The position numbers were made by a program, and so were the translations under genes. A stretch of 64,000 nucleotides of DNA. Origin: Irpex lacteus (Eukaryota > Basidiomycota > Agaricomycetes > Polyporales > Irpicaceae). Position 1 is the first letter of the stretch. Every line of letters begins with the position of its first letter. The notes beneath the pieces were generated by a model, which worked only from the letters and a program-made list of their open reading frames with translations, ran no database searches and was not told the DNA's origin. Of the stretch, positions 45,073 to 58,020 are shown piece after piece. The DNA is taken from assembly GCA_001986395.2 (NCBI GenBank), contig MQVO02000054.1, positions 1-64,000 on the forward strand, given 5' to 3'.

Positions 45073-45647
45073 TCCTCATCGTACGTTTGTTTGTGTTGCT
45101 TTTGCTCGTACTTGGGATATCGTGCTGCTTTCCATGAATCCTTGCGTGTCTCATAGTGTGCAGAATCGTGAGCTCAGGGCACTAGCCATGTTTTGTAGGA
45201 GTGCCATTCGGTCACCGTTCAGCACATCGGCCATCCATAATTTTCACCTTGTTGGGCTTCCCCGCTAGGTCTAACACCAGTGTCACAGAACAGCTCGGTT
45301 TTTTTTCCAAAGCTCTAGACAGTTGTATCGCACTTTCCAAGTAGACAAACTTGAAAACGCTTGAGGCTTGCTAGCCTCGGTGCCCGCGGAGCGCTTTATG
45401 AGAAATCGGCTTCAGCGCTTCAAACTTTCTGCAGTCACGGTTCGAATTCGCCCTTAACGTTCACGCCTGAGTTAAACGTCAGTGGGCATTTTACCAGGTA
45501 AGTGCGTCTCAATACCAGCATAACTACGAAACGAATTTCTGAGGTCGTTAATCTGCTCTGCCTGCCTGCTCACAGGAGCTTCGTTCAACGCACCCGGTTG
45601 AGAACTAGCAAATTGGCTCCCCTCACGAGTGTCTAGTCTTTGAAGCC
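45073..45647. other. Spacer between PAF1 and F-box gene
   Basis: 3' UTR of PAF1 and upstream region of the F-box gene. A GGTTCGAATTC sequence at about 45439 resembles a tRNA B box but no cloverleaf folds. No gene. Confidence 0.4.
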
Positions 45648-47087
45648 ATGTCCGACCCAGGCTCAGCAGTGCCGATCTCAATGATGCAAAACTCTATCTC
45701 ACAGCTTCCCGAAGAAATCGTGGATATAATTTTGCGCCAGCTTTGCTCCCCGGACCAAGTTAGCGCAGGATCCGTATGTCGTCGATGGTACAACATCACT
45801 CTCCCATACCTCTGGCACAGTATAGAAGTCTCAGGGAGCGATGATGACCAACATCTTCGCCGCCCGAAAAGCTTTCTAAACGTTTTGACTGGAAACTCAG
45901 TAGTCCGATCGCTTATCCACCGACTGACTTTTCACCACGTCCAACTGGATATTCCCCTCGTTTCCCGGATCCTAGCACTGCTTCCCCAGCTACGCTACCT
46001 CAACTTAGCGTGGATATCGTTGCAACCTTTCGACAATACGACACAACCGCCCTCGGGCTGGCATAGCCATGGCCGTTTTTCACTCGACGAACTCAGGTTG
46101 GCCTACAATCCTTTCCGCAGGTACGGAGTGTACGACATCGCTGAGGTCCAGCTGCTCAGCCTGTTCTCGAGGATTGATGCTCTGTTCTACGACTGTTCTC
46201 AACACACACAAACTACGCCCACTACACCCGATGCGCTACTAGCAGTTGTCACCCCTGCTTGCAGACTCTCTGTCGACGAATTGTTCATCGAGTTCGGCCC
46301 TATTCTACCCTCTCACATTCGTCTACTCCTCCAATGCCACGCCTTACACAACCTGACATGCCTCAATCTCACCGGCGCTGACCTTGAGGGACTCCAGGAC
46401 ATCGGCCATTTTTTGTGTATAGCGGGGGAACCTCTTGTCGAACTAATTCTCAACCTTGACTGGGATCTTAACACGGATGGATTCAATCCGAGCTGGGACG
46501 CAGCCTCTGCGTCGGATCACTCTGTTCTTCGTAAGTCATCCCCTCTTTATCTGATAATGGACTGTGCGTTAATTTTATAATCCCATCAAGGTAGAGAGTT
46601 CGCTAGAGACGCGATGCGCAAAGGACTTGAAAAATGCACCAACCTCCACGCGTTTCGCTTCAGGATGCGAACTGTGGCACCCGCGGCTATCGACTACGAC
46701 CTGCCCGTGCTCCTGGAGATAGCTGCCCAAGGCTGGATCATGGCACTCGATATCGTAGCCTTGGTGCACCCGGGAGATAGTAAAGGACGTCTTCGTCATT
46801 TGGCTCTGGAATACTGGAATAACGTCTTCAGTAGGTGGAGCTGCCGGTGGGATGTCGACTTTCAATCGTATCATTGGGCGAGGATACACAGTATATGCCG
46901 CAGGTTCGAAGGCCTTCGGTCCCTCGGCGTTGAATTTTGCAAGCATGGCCCAGGTACATCCACCGTGGGGATTTTCAAGGACGAGATAGAGCAGGAGTTA
47001 CAGGTGTTCAAATATGTCTACTCCCCTCACTGGGAATTCTGGACGTGCGAGGAGCCCTCATGCAGAATCTACGCTCAGACGCACTGA
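45648..47087 (+). CDS. F-box protein (family with C-terminal Cys-rich tail)
   Basis: Exons 45648-46530 and 46591-47087, 60-nt intron (GTAAGT...ATCAAG), phase verified; 459 aa. F-box: SQLPEEIVDIILRQLCSPD then SAGSVCRRWYNITLPYLWHSI. Leucine-rich segments follow (LTCLNLTGADLEGLQDIGHFL, LVELILNLDWDL). Exon 2 has CTNLHAFRFRMR, a helical part and a tail FWTCEEPSCRIYAQTH. The copies at 59.7-64 kb have the same plan (CTNLHAF..., VCEEPSCAIYAQLH), so they form one subfamily. This is its only intact, complete member in the window. Confidence 0.8.
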
Positions 47088-48425
47088 TAGAGCACGATGA
47101 TTCCTTGTACGTATCCGATCCCCGCCGTCGCATGTGACTGCTTCTGGATACTAAGATTTTTCTGAAGGAGCTCAACCTGAACGAAGTCCCGGTTGTCCGC
47201 GGGCTGAGTATGAGTATCGTAATGATAGTGTAGGTAGAGAAGTTGAGTAAATCTACCCACCACAAATGCGAAGGTCCAGTTTCATTAACTCGCTATACGC
47301 TACTAACGTTGTATCAAATTCTGTAGAAAGTCAAGGTACCCATAAAGGGCCGCTTTCGGTGTGGCCCCCAATCCTCGAGACTCCGACTCGAATCGCCCCT
47401 CGAGTTTGCGTTACTATCATACTGCGACAGCAAACAGGACTCAGACTTACGACATATCTGGCCAAATGAAAATGGTATTCCATGTCTATCGACACAACAT
47501 CCATCGCCATATTCAAAGATTATGAGAGTTCAAGTTTTCTTACTTATGGCCAGTTACTTCGGAACATGTCAACGGTCACGGTGATCATGGCACTACAGAA
47601 TACATTCAGAATTTGTCGTATCGGTGGTGTTATCCCGTATTTGGTAACTCCCAAAGTTCGTCGGTAAATCATTTGGGTCTGGGTCGAATCATTATAGTTT
47701 CAGCACGCTTAACATCGCGTAAGTAAATATGTTATGCTGTGTTCGGAATCTCTAATACCTCTATCGCAGGCGCGGTATCCGTTTCATTCCAAATTATCGG
47801 TCCCTTGCGTTTGTTCTTCGCCTGTTATCTGAGGGCTTAGTACTAGGGGAAGGTAAGCGGAGCGGCAACTTGAAGACTCCTATATCATGATTACTACAAC
47901 GCACGTTTTGGAATTAGATAGATTACTAGGGGCTCCGAGGAGGGTTTCAAGAGTCACGATTCACGAACATGGTCGAAAGTACAAGACATCCGACTTCAGC
48001 TCCGAGTCGAGCGTCGCGCTGAATGATGAAGCTGCAACAATCATCCGAATAGGGTGAAGAGGCTAATAGGCGAGAAGTTTCGGCTGACTTAGCGCATACC
48101 CACTGGATCAAGGTCCTTATACTATCATGTGAGTTTACGCAGGTGGGTAGCAGTCTGGCTCGTGCCTGTGTTTTAGTGATCGTACCCTGTCCCCAGTGTT
48201 GTTGTTGTTGTTGTTTGAAAAGGGGTGTAAAATGATACTGTATGTTTTTAGGGGGCAAACTCTGGTGAATTCGACTCCGAGGAGCAATCCTGAACTTCTA
48301 GTCAAGCGCTCATACGGTTAAGGCGTGACAACGCACGTTACGTCACACGTGCAACCTGGCAAGTTCAAAGCTCGCGACGCGCATCAACATCCACAGAATA
48401 CCATCTTCCTGCCCCCCTGCCGCAA
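47088..48425. other. Intergenic spacer with TTG microsatellite
   Basis: 1.3 kb without a supported gene. A (TTG)n run lies near 48197-48215. Short reading frames on both strands show no family. The last part should hold the promoter of the gene at 48426. Confidence 0.4.
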
Positions 48426-51400
48426 ATGGGTTCTACAACATATGTCGTTACAAACTTTGAAGATGCAAACAGGCTACCCGACTACGTTCGTTTGGTCACC
48501 AGACAACTTGCGAAACTAACATCCACAGTCGATTGGGAGACCTTGAGATTGTGTCCGGTCGACGAGTTTTCGGATCAAGCGACCAATATTCAGTTCGAAC
48601 ACGACTTCAAAACTCGGCTTGAAGGTGCCTTGAGTATCATCGCTCACATTTCGGACATTTTCGCTGAGCTATTCGATCTACCGCACAAATGCGAAACTCG
48701 ACATATCTCCTCCTTCTGGTACACGTTTTTTGAGGCTATGGGGCGCTTCACCTATTCCGATGCGCTGGCAACGTGAGCACTTTACTATGTTAATTGTACA
48801 ACTCTGCTGATATACATAAGTAGTAATAATCTATCTATCGCATTGCCAGCCGACTCCCTGCCCCTTGAGATCACAGCCCCCATTCTTGTGTCTTACGTTC
48901 ACAAAGGAGCGATTCGAGAGGAAAGCGACGACTCAGAATGCGATTCTGACGACTCCTACGAGGAAGATACTGCAGATTATGACGATTCTTCCTCAGTGGG
49001 AGATAGTTGGACGTATCGCGGGCCCGACGAAGACTTATTGTCCTTGTACGGCCTCCAGGACCAACAAGGAAATGAACCGCTACGAACACCTCTTGAACTT
49101 CCACGCGATGCTCATATCGTTGCAGGAGCTGGTCCATGGACTCATTTACTACTGCCTGTTGTGTGCGTGGGAGACCACCGGTCTCTGGTTCCCGTCTTGT
49201 CAAGTGTGGCGGCCCAGCGCCGGGTATGGAATTTGCAGCTTCCTGCAATAGGCGTTGAGATATCCTCCCGCGATACCTTTGCGAGGGTCTATGTTGCCTG
49301 GGTAGATCCCTTGGCCGAAGACGGCAGCGTGAGTGGTTCAGAATTTTACAACGATTGACCCGAATCTAAGCCGGGGATAACTTAGCAGGGCCCCGTTCAC
49401 GTAGCAAGAGCCGATAATCGAACAATAGCTAACTCGCAACACGGTGTCTTCGACATCTCAGATCGAGACTCTGCGGCTCTGCTCGCTCGTTTCCTGATCT
49501 CGCTACGCTACCAGTTTCTTGTATTGGAGTCCACAATCCCTATCGCTAAACCCGGCAGTATAACATGGCGTTATGACTCTATAAACTCCCTTGTGACCGA
49601 TGGAGTAGATCGATTGAAAGCATGGGTTGACAAGAACAGCTGTATCCAGTGCGTAAACGAGTATAGTAGCATATATACTTCGTTGAATGCTCACTCACTT
49701 CTCCATCCGCAATTCGCACTACTGTTTGCAGTAAATACTACTCGGCCCATACAACAGACATCGACATGTCCAAGCCTCGTAGTAACTCGCGTCAGAAATC
49801 TGCTCGGACCGTCACCTTCTCTCAAGATTCGTAAGTTCTCACGATTTCGTTCCTAATCGCACTAACGAGTTTGCAACAGTAAGCAGGAAAAGAAGGAAGA
49901 TGACAATGTCAGTCAAACAGCAGAGTCTGACGCAGGAAAACCGGAGTCTGTCGCGAGCACGCAGCATTCGGCCTCCAAGTAAAGACTCCCCAGGCATCCC
50001 GCTGTACACACTGCTAACATTCTCTTTGAAGGTTCGCGAAGATAGAGAAGCATCCGATAGATCGCGAAGCTTCAATTTCTTCTTGGCTATTGGACCGCTA
50101 CGCCATTTCTGTCCCAGTTATGGAATTCGAAGAAGAGAAGCTGGACCCCAGCGTCCCCTGGTTCAATGAGAGGGCTTTCGTCAATGAACAAGTCAAGCAT
50201 TACAACGCCATGACCGAATTCCGGTGGCCCGAAAGTTGGACTGAAGAGGTGTGGTTTCAGATATCTTCGCTCAGGCTGTCGCTGCATCAACTGTATCTTA
50301 TTGACAATGCACGTGCAGAAACATTTGCCTTATGTGCACGAAGCGTATCAGCCTTTACGCAAACAGTTGTGGGAAAGCTACGTCGAAATCAAGGATAGCG
50401 AGTGGATGAAAAAGACAGCACCATTGGATGAAGCTTTTGTGCCGATCCTTGAGCGACACTTTCAAGCGTTCCTAAAGGAAGTAGCAAGCGCTGCTAGTGG
50501 GACACTCCCCGGGTATTATGAGCCCAACGAGGCGGAGGGTCGGCAGAATTGGGACAATCTCATGAAACTGTTCTTCACCGAGGGCGATGAGATAGTCTCA
50601 CCATACGTATTGTAAGGTTTCAATTCAGAAACTTTATTGTAACCACAATTCATTTTATGTTTGAAGGCCCGAGCGGGAGATTGTCCTTCCTAAAAATGCC
50701 CTCTTTCAAGATCTATCCGGTACCGAAGATCAGGCAGCCGTGGCCGATGCGTTAAACGCGCGGATTCTCAACTGGATCAATCAGTGTCATCGTATTGTGG
50801 CCCGGACATTGTCAAAGGGGGACATCCGGGAAGTAAGGAAACAAGCTGAAGACGGTTCCAAAGTGGCGATGGAAACTGCGAACCGCGTCCTGGACATGAT
50901 CGATAATTCTGAGTTGTTCAGCAAGGCACGAGACCGGAGCCGTGCAGAACCAGACAAAGGAAAGTGCGACGCAGTCTTATGTATACCTACGGGAATCCCT
51001 TTGCCGCCGCGGCGAAAACGTCCTCGCGGATCTTGGATGGTTATACTATCTGAGCGGCCTGGCGTAGACAACAGCGATGCCCCTGCCGAAAAAAGCGCGA
51101 ACGAAAAGCACAAGCAAGAACCACCGAAGAAGGGAGCGAAAGAGAAGAAACCCGACACCCCTGGACAATTGGCCTACAGGAAGGCAGTGAATGCCGAGTC
51201 TCAGAACAATCCTCTTAAAACGCCGTCTACGCATAAGGACGATGGGCTAGGTGTTGACTATACGGTCAACAAAACCCCGAACAGACCGGGAATCGACCCT
51301 GGAAAGCTCCAGATGGTGACGATGTTTGTCGAAAATAAGAAGTACAGCCATACATCATCACTAGATGCAATCAACCAAGGTCGCATGTATTGCGTAGGAG

Positions 51401-52032
51401 GTGCTATTTTTCACGCATCCGCTCTCGATCTCCATGGGGCGCTCGGCTCAGTGTTCAATCTATGCACTACGGGAGCGCTAGGAACACTTATCATGGCCAG
51501 CGTGAAACCTGACATCTCAGGAGAAGACATCGAGAAACCGCCCGCATTTGGAGGACGGGTAAGTTTGTTATCCTCGACGAAGGTTTAATGGGTTGTGTGC
51601 TAATTTCGTGAACCGCAGACTGTTTATCTATTCGAGCGTAACGTCCGCAAGTTCAGCATTATCAACGTCATGCAGACTTTCCACTTTATAACGATCATGC
51701 TTCGCCTCAGGGCACGAGCCATGGAAGTATTAGAATACTTCCTCAAATACCGGGCAGATGATTTCGAAGAAAACCTTGCGAAGCAAGAATCGGGTATAAC
51801 TCGCTGGCCTATGCCGCCTAAGAAACGGAAGTCGAGCAAAAAGGCAGATAACGCAGAGTCGGCCGCTGATCAGACGAAGGGCGACTCGGAGGGTGTGGGT
51901 CCTACCGCTGGCCAGGCAGAAGGCAGCGGTGCAGATCCTGCCAGTGGCCAGGCAGAAGAAGGCGGCACAGACATCGGAGCAATCACGACAAAGATCGACG
52001 AGTTGAACATCGAAGGCCCATCTGGCGTCTGA
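48426..52032 (+). CDS. Uncharacterised nine-exon protein with two related modules, possibly PD-(D/E)XK-like
   Basis: Exons 48426-48772, 48824-49328, 49386-49648, 49732-49830, 49880-49978, 50032-50248, 50319-50611, 50667-51558, 51619-52032; 1042 aa, all phases agree. The N-terminus is helical, then comes an acidic stretch. Module 1 (about 49120-49500) reads WTHLLLPVVCVGDH, QLPAIGVEIS, ARVYVAWVD and HGVFDISDRDSAALLARFLI. A second module near the C-terminus (about 51300-51720) reads LQMVTMFVENKKYS, INQGRMYCVGGAIFHAS, LGTLIMASVKPD, TVYLFERNVRKFSIINVMQTFHF. The D...ENKK...Q pattern of module 2 looks like a nuclease-fold core; module 1 lacks the Lys. The middle is helical. The C-terminus is Lys-rich then Gly/Ala-rich. 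Gene type seems lineage-restricted; function unknown. Confidence 0.75.
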
Positions 52033-53591
52033 TCCGGAGCAGCCCTTCAAAGTCCACTCCGCCGTCTGCGTTCAAGTCTCAAAGTTCTCATGTCGTTCAA
52101 GATGTATTAGTAACCGTCGACATTCGTCGTGTCCCAGGGCTCAATGATGATGTCCTTTGTTGTATTTGTGTCACACTCATGTATTTTTTAGCTGTGCCGT
52201 CATCATGATGAAGGGCTCTTTTCGTAACTGTACTATGACCCTGTATTTTTAGCAAGCAACGTGTATCTTTAGTCCGATCCCAACTACCGCTGGATCCAGG
52301 GGTCCGCGTTCATTTGCATTAGCTTAATCGTCCTATGGCATACTATGACATGCTATTGGTAGTACGTACGATCGTTGCCGGATTTCTTACTACCTGTACG
52401 AATAAGTCGGCGCACACCTACCGACCTCCGAGTCGTAAACCCACATCTGTACTATGTACTCGTACTTGACAAGGACATCTCCAAATTACAACGAGATGGA
52501 CGAATTCCGCATTTACTGAAGCCCGTCGGGAGCGGGGCTAGCACTGTCGTCTCTGTAACTTGTTGCAATCTGAGGAGAACGTTTGCCAGTGCGTTAGTCT
52601 CTGTACGGCACACAAATAGTGTATGATATAGTCCAACATACCCACTAAAGTCCGTAAGTAGTTGATAAGACACGTCTATAACGCACTCCGCCGAGCGTCC
52701 GTAGTAGCGAGAGGTATTTCCCGATTAGGCAGGTGCCCGCAACTCAACGCCAGACGAGGACAGTAACCGAAGGTGGCGTCTACATGCTCGCTCGCCGTCT
52801 TTGACAATAAATCTCAATTTTAGCACCTGGAACAGCTCTCAACGTGTTATGGCGGACATTATATCCATGGAAAAATGAAACTCAGTACTTGCTCACGCCC
52901 GGGCCATGTCACGGTGTAACATGTAGTCGAAGACGACGTTGTCAAAGTTATTGGCCAGCGCGCAATGACATGAAGACATGAAGACGAGCGGTGTCAATTT
53001 CAATGGCAGAGTACGTTGAATCTTGAGAAAGTAATCGGCGTACTCTGATCGGTGGCCTACGGAACGGGGCGTCGACACGGTTCATCACCCTGAGTTCCTC
53101 GGATTGTAGCACTGGGTCGCTCGAGTTTGCGAGGTATGTCCGCCGTCGGGCTCGTCATTTCGGCATGAGGATCATCGCGCTCCTCCCAAGAGGATCATCG
53201 AGCGTCGAGCGAGGAACACGCTGAAAGCCTAAGCGCGGGCTCAAGTCCGAGTCGGCTGATGTATGAACGAGAAAGATGTATGAACGAGAAAGATGTATGA
53301 ACGAGAGTGACTGAACGGAGGATAAGTAATAAAATAGTGGATTTCGATTTCGTTAGACGAGGTATGCGTGACATGACGTGTATACTGTAGCGTCGAGAGA
53401 GAGAAAGAGAGTCGAGAAACGAAATTATTTGGTTGATTGAGAGAGAGAAATCTAGAGTAAAGAGACAAGATTGTTGAAGTTGAAAGCCGACGCTCTTCGA
53501 CATCATGACCCGGAAAGTTTGAAAGAGCGGTGTCCGACGTCCGAGTACCCTTGACCAAACCTCCGAGTCTTCCGAATTGAAAAGTGGCACC
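52033..53591. other. Intergenic spacer
   Basis: 1.56 kb without a recognised gene; minus-strand reading frames at 53195-53590 are low in complexity and overlap a short tandem repeat. Nothing else was seen. Confidence 0.4.
53258..53308 (+). repeat. 17-bp tandem repeat, three units
   Basis: GATGTATGAACGAGAAA occurs at 53258-53274 and 53275-53291, then a third copy ending GAGAGT at 53292-53308. Confidence 0.85.
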
Positions 53592-55846
53592 TAGATAGCG
53601 TGCGCCTCTACACCTTGTAGTGACACGCCTCTCTACAAAAAATGCATACCAGTCAGTAACAACACTACAAAGAACTCGACGATAAAACCCGTACCTTCCT
53701 AGGACACCCACCCCCAACCCTCTGACACCCCCACACCCTAACATCCCTCAACCCCCCACACCCCTCCATCAACCCTCTCACAACAAAATCATCAACCTCC
53801 CTACACCACCCCACATCCACCCTCTCCAACCCTTTCGCCTTCTCTCCAATCATCATTAACGAAGAGTGGGAAGTCGAGCGCCAGGAGTTTATGGAGAGGT
53901 GTGTGAGGGTGCTGCCGGAGTGGGTGAGGAGGGATAGGAGGGAGAGGGTTGAGAGGGAGGGGTTGCGGGATAGGGAGATGGTGGTTAGGGGTGGGTTTGG
54001 GGTCCAGTTTTCGGGGGTTTCTTGGTTGTCGCCGTCGCCGTCGGAAGAGGAGGAGGAAGAGGAGGAAGAAGAAGAAGAGGGACCCTCCGCCCAAGTATCA
54101 AAAAACCTCGCCACACCCACATCACTAACCTCCCCCACCCCCTCAAGCACCAACTCCCCCAGCCTCCTAACGTACCTCCTAACACCCCTCATCAAAAACG
54201 CATCGTCCACACCCGTGTTCCCCGACAAGTTCAGATGCTCCAGCCCCCCGCCCACCGCCTTCATAAGCTGTACGAGCGACTCGGAGGAGAGGGCGTCGGG
54301 GATGCCGGGGTGCGAGAGGTCTAGGTATGTTAGGTGGCGGAGGGTGGCGAGGGGGAGGAGGAATGATTCAGACATGAGCCCGATCTCTTTGAGGCGCAGT
54401 TCGCGCAGGTTAGGGCAGTGAGAGACGAGAGACTCGACGCAGGAGAGGTCGAACCGTGGGCTCTGCGTAACCAAGAACCCCTCCAACCCTCTATGAGCCT
54501 CAAAGAATTTACACCAAGCCTCCGGGTGGACGAGGAACGGGCCTAGGAGCTCGAGGCGTTTGAGGTGCGGGAGGGTGTGTGGGGTGGACCAGGAGAGTAG
54601 GACGGAGGAGGTTAGGCGGCCGCAGAAGTCTAGCCTGAGGGAGACGAGGGAGGGGTTGAGGAGGGGGAGGGGGGTTAGTGCTGGTGGGGTTAGATCTGGT
54701 TGATGCGTCAACAATAAACATGGTGTGTAGCGTGTGTTAGGGGTGCACGTACTGGTTGCGTCGTAGAGCGTGAGGGTGGTGTTGGCGACGTCGTATAGGA
54801 GTTTCACGTTATCGCTCGTCCTGTTCCACACACACACATCATCAGCACACCATCTCACACTACCACACTCTTCCTCATTACAGCTAAAAAATAACACTCA
54901 CAAACTGCGATCCCTCGCAATAGCCTTCGCGATCCTCTCCAAATTCACACTCCCCACCTCTCCCAGCGCCTCCACATCATCAATACACCGACTCACAATC
55001 CCCACGCACAGCGACGCCAAACTCGCTATCCTTCTCTCCTCGAAATTCGTGATGCTTCTCTTGTCGGCGGTCTTGCGTTTGCGGGGTGCAAGGGGCTTTT
55101 TGAAGGGGTTGGAGGAGGAGGAGGAGGAGGAGGAGGATTTGAAGCAGGGGTGGCAGAGGTAGCCGGGGGGTGGGGTTGACGGTTGTGTGTATTTCGTCTG
55201 GGAAGAAAGGGGGATGGGTGAGTGAGTGGGTGGGTGGGTGGAGGGGGAAGGGGGGAGAGGAAGAGGGCTTACGACGGTGAATTGCTTGCCACATTTCGCA
55301 CAGGTACAGAACCCGCCGTTCGGAGGGCGCGTCTCGTCCTTCCACATCTTCGACAGCGCAGTATACGCATCCTCATCTTCCCCATCGCTATAATCATCAT
55401 CGTCACCACCTTTCTTGCCCTTCTTCTTGCAGCAGCGGCTTTCTTGGCGGCGGCCTTTTGCTTGGCCTCTTGGGCTTTTGTGAGCTTACGCTTCTTGGCA
55501 GGAGGTGGCTTCTCGGTGTCTGTGTCGTCGAGGTTGTCGGAGGCGTACTCCTTTTCCTACGTAGCGACGTGTGAATCGGGATGGCGGTGAGAGTGGTGGA
55601 GAACGTACCTCTTCCTGCGCTGGCCGGTCGTTCTCGCCTTCAGCGGCCTGACTTTCGGTGCTTGGACCCGCAACAGGCTGCTCGACCTCTCTCGTGCGCA
55701 CACGACGAGCGATAGTCGTCGGAGTGATGCCCGACTCCTACGTTCATAGGTGAGCACAACGTCTAAACGAATATGCAATACCGTACCCTGAGGAACTCTG
55801 TGAGAGCCGAGGTGGGACCCCGGACGTTGTTGTTGCGTCTGCTCAT
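53592..55846 (-). CDS. RAD7: DNA repair protein Rad7 (leucine-rich repeat)
   Basis: Seven exons: 55846-55787, 55737-55609, 55556-55273, 55197-54902, 54820-54753, 54695-53695, 53633-53592; about 626 aa. Start MSRRNNNVRGPTSALTEFLR. A zinc-binding-like part (FCTCAKCGKQFTV ... YLCHPCFK) is split by an intron. Then APRKRKTADKRSITNFEERR and SRCIDDVEALGEVGSVNLERI, typical of Rad7, precede leucine-rich repeats (LVSLRLDFCGRLTSSVLLSW, HLTYLDLSHPGIPDAL, LERVDVGWCREVDDFVVRG). The last 42-base exon restores the conserved basic-hydrophobic end (RGVSLQGVEAH). Rad7 works with Rad16 in global-genome nucleotide excision repair. Exon 3 is one base short: near 55425-55431 the frame jumps from an AAAR to a KKGKKGG reading at an A/AG run, so one base appears missing. 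Confidence 0.88.
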
Positions 55847-58020
55847 GTCGTGGTTGTGGTCGAAAATGCGAACACGCTGGCGCGACAGCCGAGCGCGACT
55901 CATTAGCAGCCAAACAGGAACAAACAGAGATCTATTGAGACACGATCATGTGACGTTTGTCTTTGCGTGACGGTTCGTCACAGCCACGTTATACAAAAGA
56001 CAGAGTACAAAAGCAACGGTATCAATGGTCTTTGTGTACAATAAACACTCGAGCAATAGGTAGAGTACGCTGAGATCGCTGTGTGGTGGCTAATGAACGC
56101 GGTATTTGCTTGTGTTGACGCGTTTCCACGTCACATGGCGATAACCGCTGGCCCAGGGACGGTCCGTTGGCAGTCACACTCACTCATTTCACTCGAAAGG
56201 GCCGCCCACGGCGGCGTCAGGTCTTGCTCCCGCTTCATGCATCATGTATTGTACATTGCATTTATACACCGACATTCTTATTGAAAGTACTGTATACGAG
56301 GAACGGCAAATTCGACGCAAATTACTACGCAGTAGGTATAGATTCTAATGACTCTGGGTGACGGTGTTCTGTACCGATTCATATAGACGTTAGTTACGTT
56401 GTAGTGTCGCATGCACAAATGACGTACAGGTACGGCGACGTTTCTTCGACGAAGAATGACCGGTGACCTGCAGTGGTGTAAGGGGAAGTATCTGCATGCG
56501 CACGTTTTTTGGGACTCCGGAGGGGGCCGTAGATCCTGAGCCCCGAAGGTTGAACTTGTCTACTCTATCTCCAGGAGACTAGAGGGCCGCGCTGCGTGGA
56601 GTATTACTCGAATCTCGACGATATCAGCGACGATTCAGCGTACTAGTAGTAGCCCATCACGAAAATAAACGGATTCAGAGCAAACTATATCATTGTTTAG
56701 CAGTCAGACCATAGTATCGCAGTCATCAACTAACCAGAACTGGCCTTGATATTGGTTCCCTAGGGTGCTCATCGAGTGGACACGCGTGATAAAGTCTGCC
56801 ACTGTGCGATGAAGTGATAAGCGTTTTCCACCGTGCGAGAGATTATCACCCCTTTTCATCTATGAGAAAGCTTGCATTGACGAGATCTGTGTTGCGACCG
56901 CCTGGCTACATATTGCTTGCGTTATTGATTATTAGGTGCTTCACGACACCAACGAAAACACTGGAAAAATTATATATCATGTTAAGCCGAGGAGAGAAAC
57001 AGACGTAGCTACAAGAGTATATGCTACCTAACCGCAAATAGTGTGACGCACCAAAAGATGCAGCATATGACGCGTGGAACGAAGGCAAAGATGTACGGCC
57101 TTCAAAGCTTCAGTGATACACAGCATCTATATCTATACGATGCATGTAAGTGGCCATGATAAACAAACTGACTTACCAGTACCTGTTTGGTTCTTCTGCG
57201 AAAGTCTTAAACGTGCTGCGCGAGCACGCCAGCGCTGTGCCAGTATCGACGTCCTCTGGCCCACGCCGCTATACCCTACAGCATTGATTAGATCGCCACA
57301 GGAAGGTATGAGAGGGACGAGCTGGCTCACACGGTACTGACTAAGATATATAGCTCTGGGAATGACCCCACCGCCCGCTATAAGTGTAGACAGCTACTTA
57401 CGAGCATAGTCAGAAGGTATAGAATTAATGCTGTATTGCGCGCTGTACTCGCCAATCAATAAAGCTGCCAAAAATACAAGTAGTAAGACTGTAAGTAGCG
57501 CATATAATGATGGGGCAGAATGCCCGCTCGGTGTGGACATACGAAAGTCCGCTCTTGTATAGCAGCTGACACTCCCTCCGTGCTGAGGTATTAAGACGGC
57601 TACCTTCGCAAGCCGTCACCCAAAGCAGCTATACGGGATTAAAGTGATTCACGTACCGGACCACAATCATTTATTCGCAGTGTTCCATCTGAGTCGTCGC
57701 AGAACGACGCATATATCCTTGATTGTAATCTTTTGAGTAGGCGGGCCTGCCATTTTAGATCGCTAGCATCGAGGTATACACGAATAGCAATAGATGGACG
57801 AAATAGTGACAGGAGGCAGGACGCAAGGACGAAGGAAAAGGGTTAAACAATGACGCAGCTGGCGCTGACTAAGCATATAAGCGCCAACGTAGACGCGTAT
57901 CGTTATCCAAAGTGTGAAGCTTGCTCAAGAGCAAGAACACTCACCCACTCATTGCACACTCCCACCCACGCTCCTTGCATCCTCGCCTCCAAATCACCAC
58001 CAACAATAATTGATACAGAA
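55847..58020. other. Long intergenic spacer
   Basis: 2.2 kb between RAD7 and the membrane protein gene. No supported coding frame; reading frames up to about 90 aa show no family. It should contain the promoters of both flanking genes. Confidence 0.4.

Noticed and set aside
45430..45460. GGTTCGAATTC resembling a tRNA B box
   Set aside because: The bases around the loop do not form a 5-bp T stem, and no A box or acceptor stem is found at the right distance.
48841..48849. CCAG at 48849 as acceptor for the second exon of the 48426 gene
   Set aside because: It breaks the reading frame. The acceptor at 48821-48823 keeps phase and makes the whole gene add up to 1043 codons.
55222..55590. 122-aa plus-strand frame over the RAD7 5' exons
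   Set aside because: It is a shadow of RAD7; splice sites, zinc-binding residues and family motifs are all on the minus strand.
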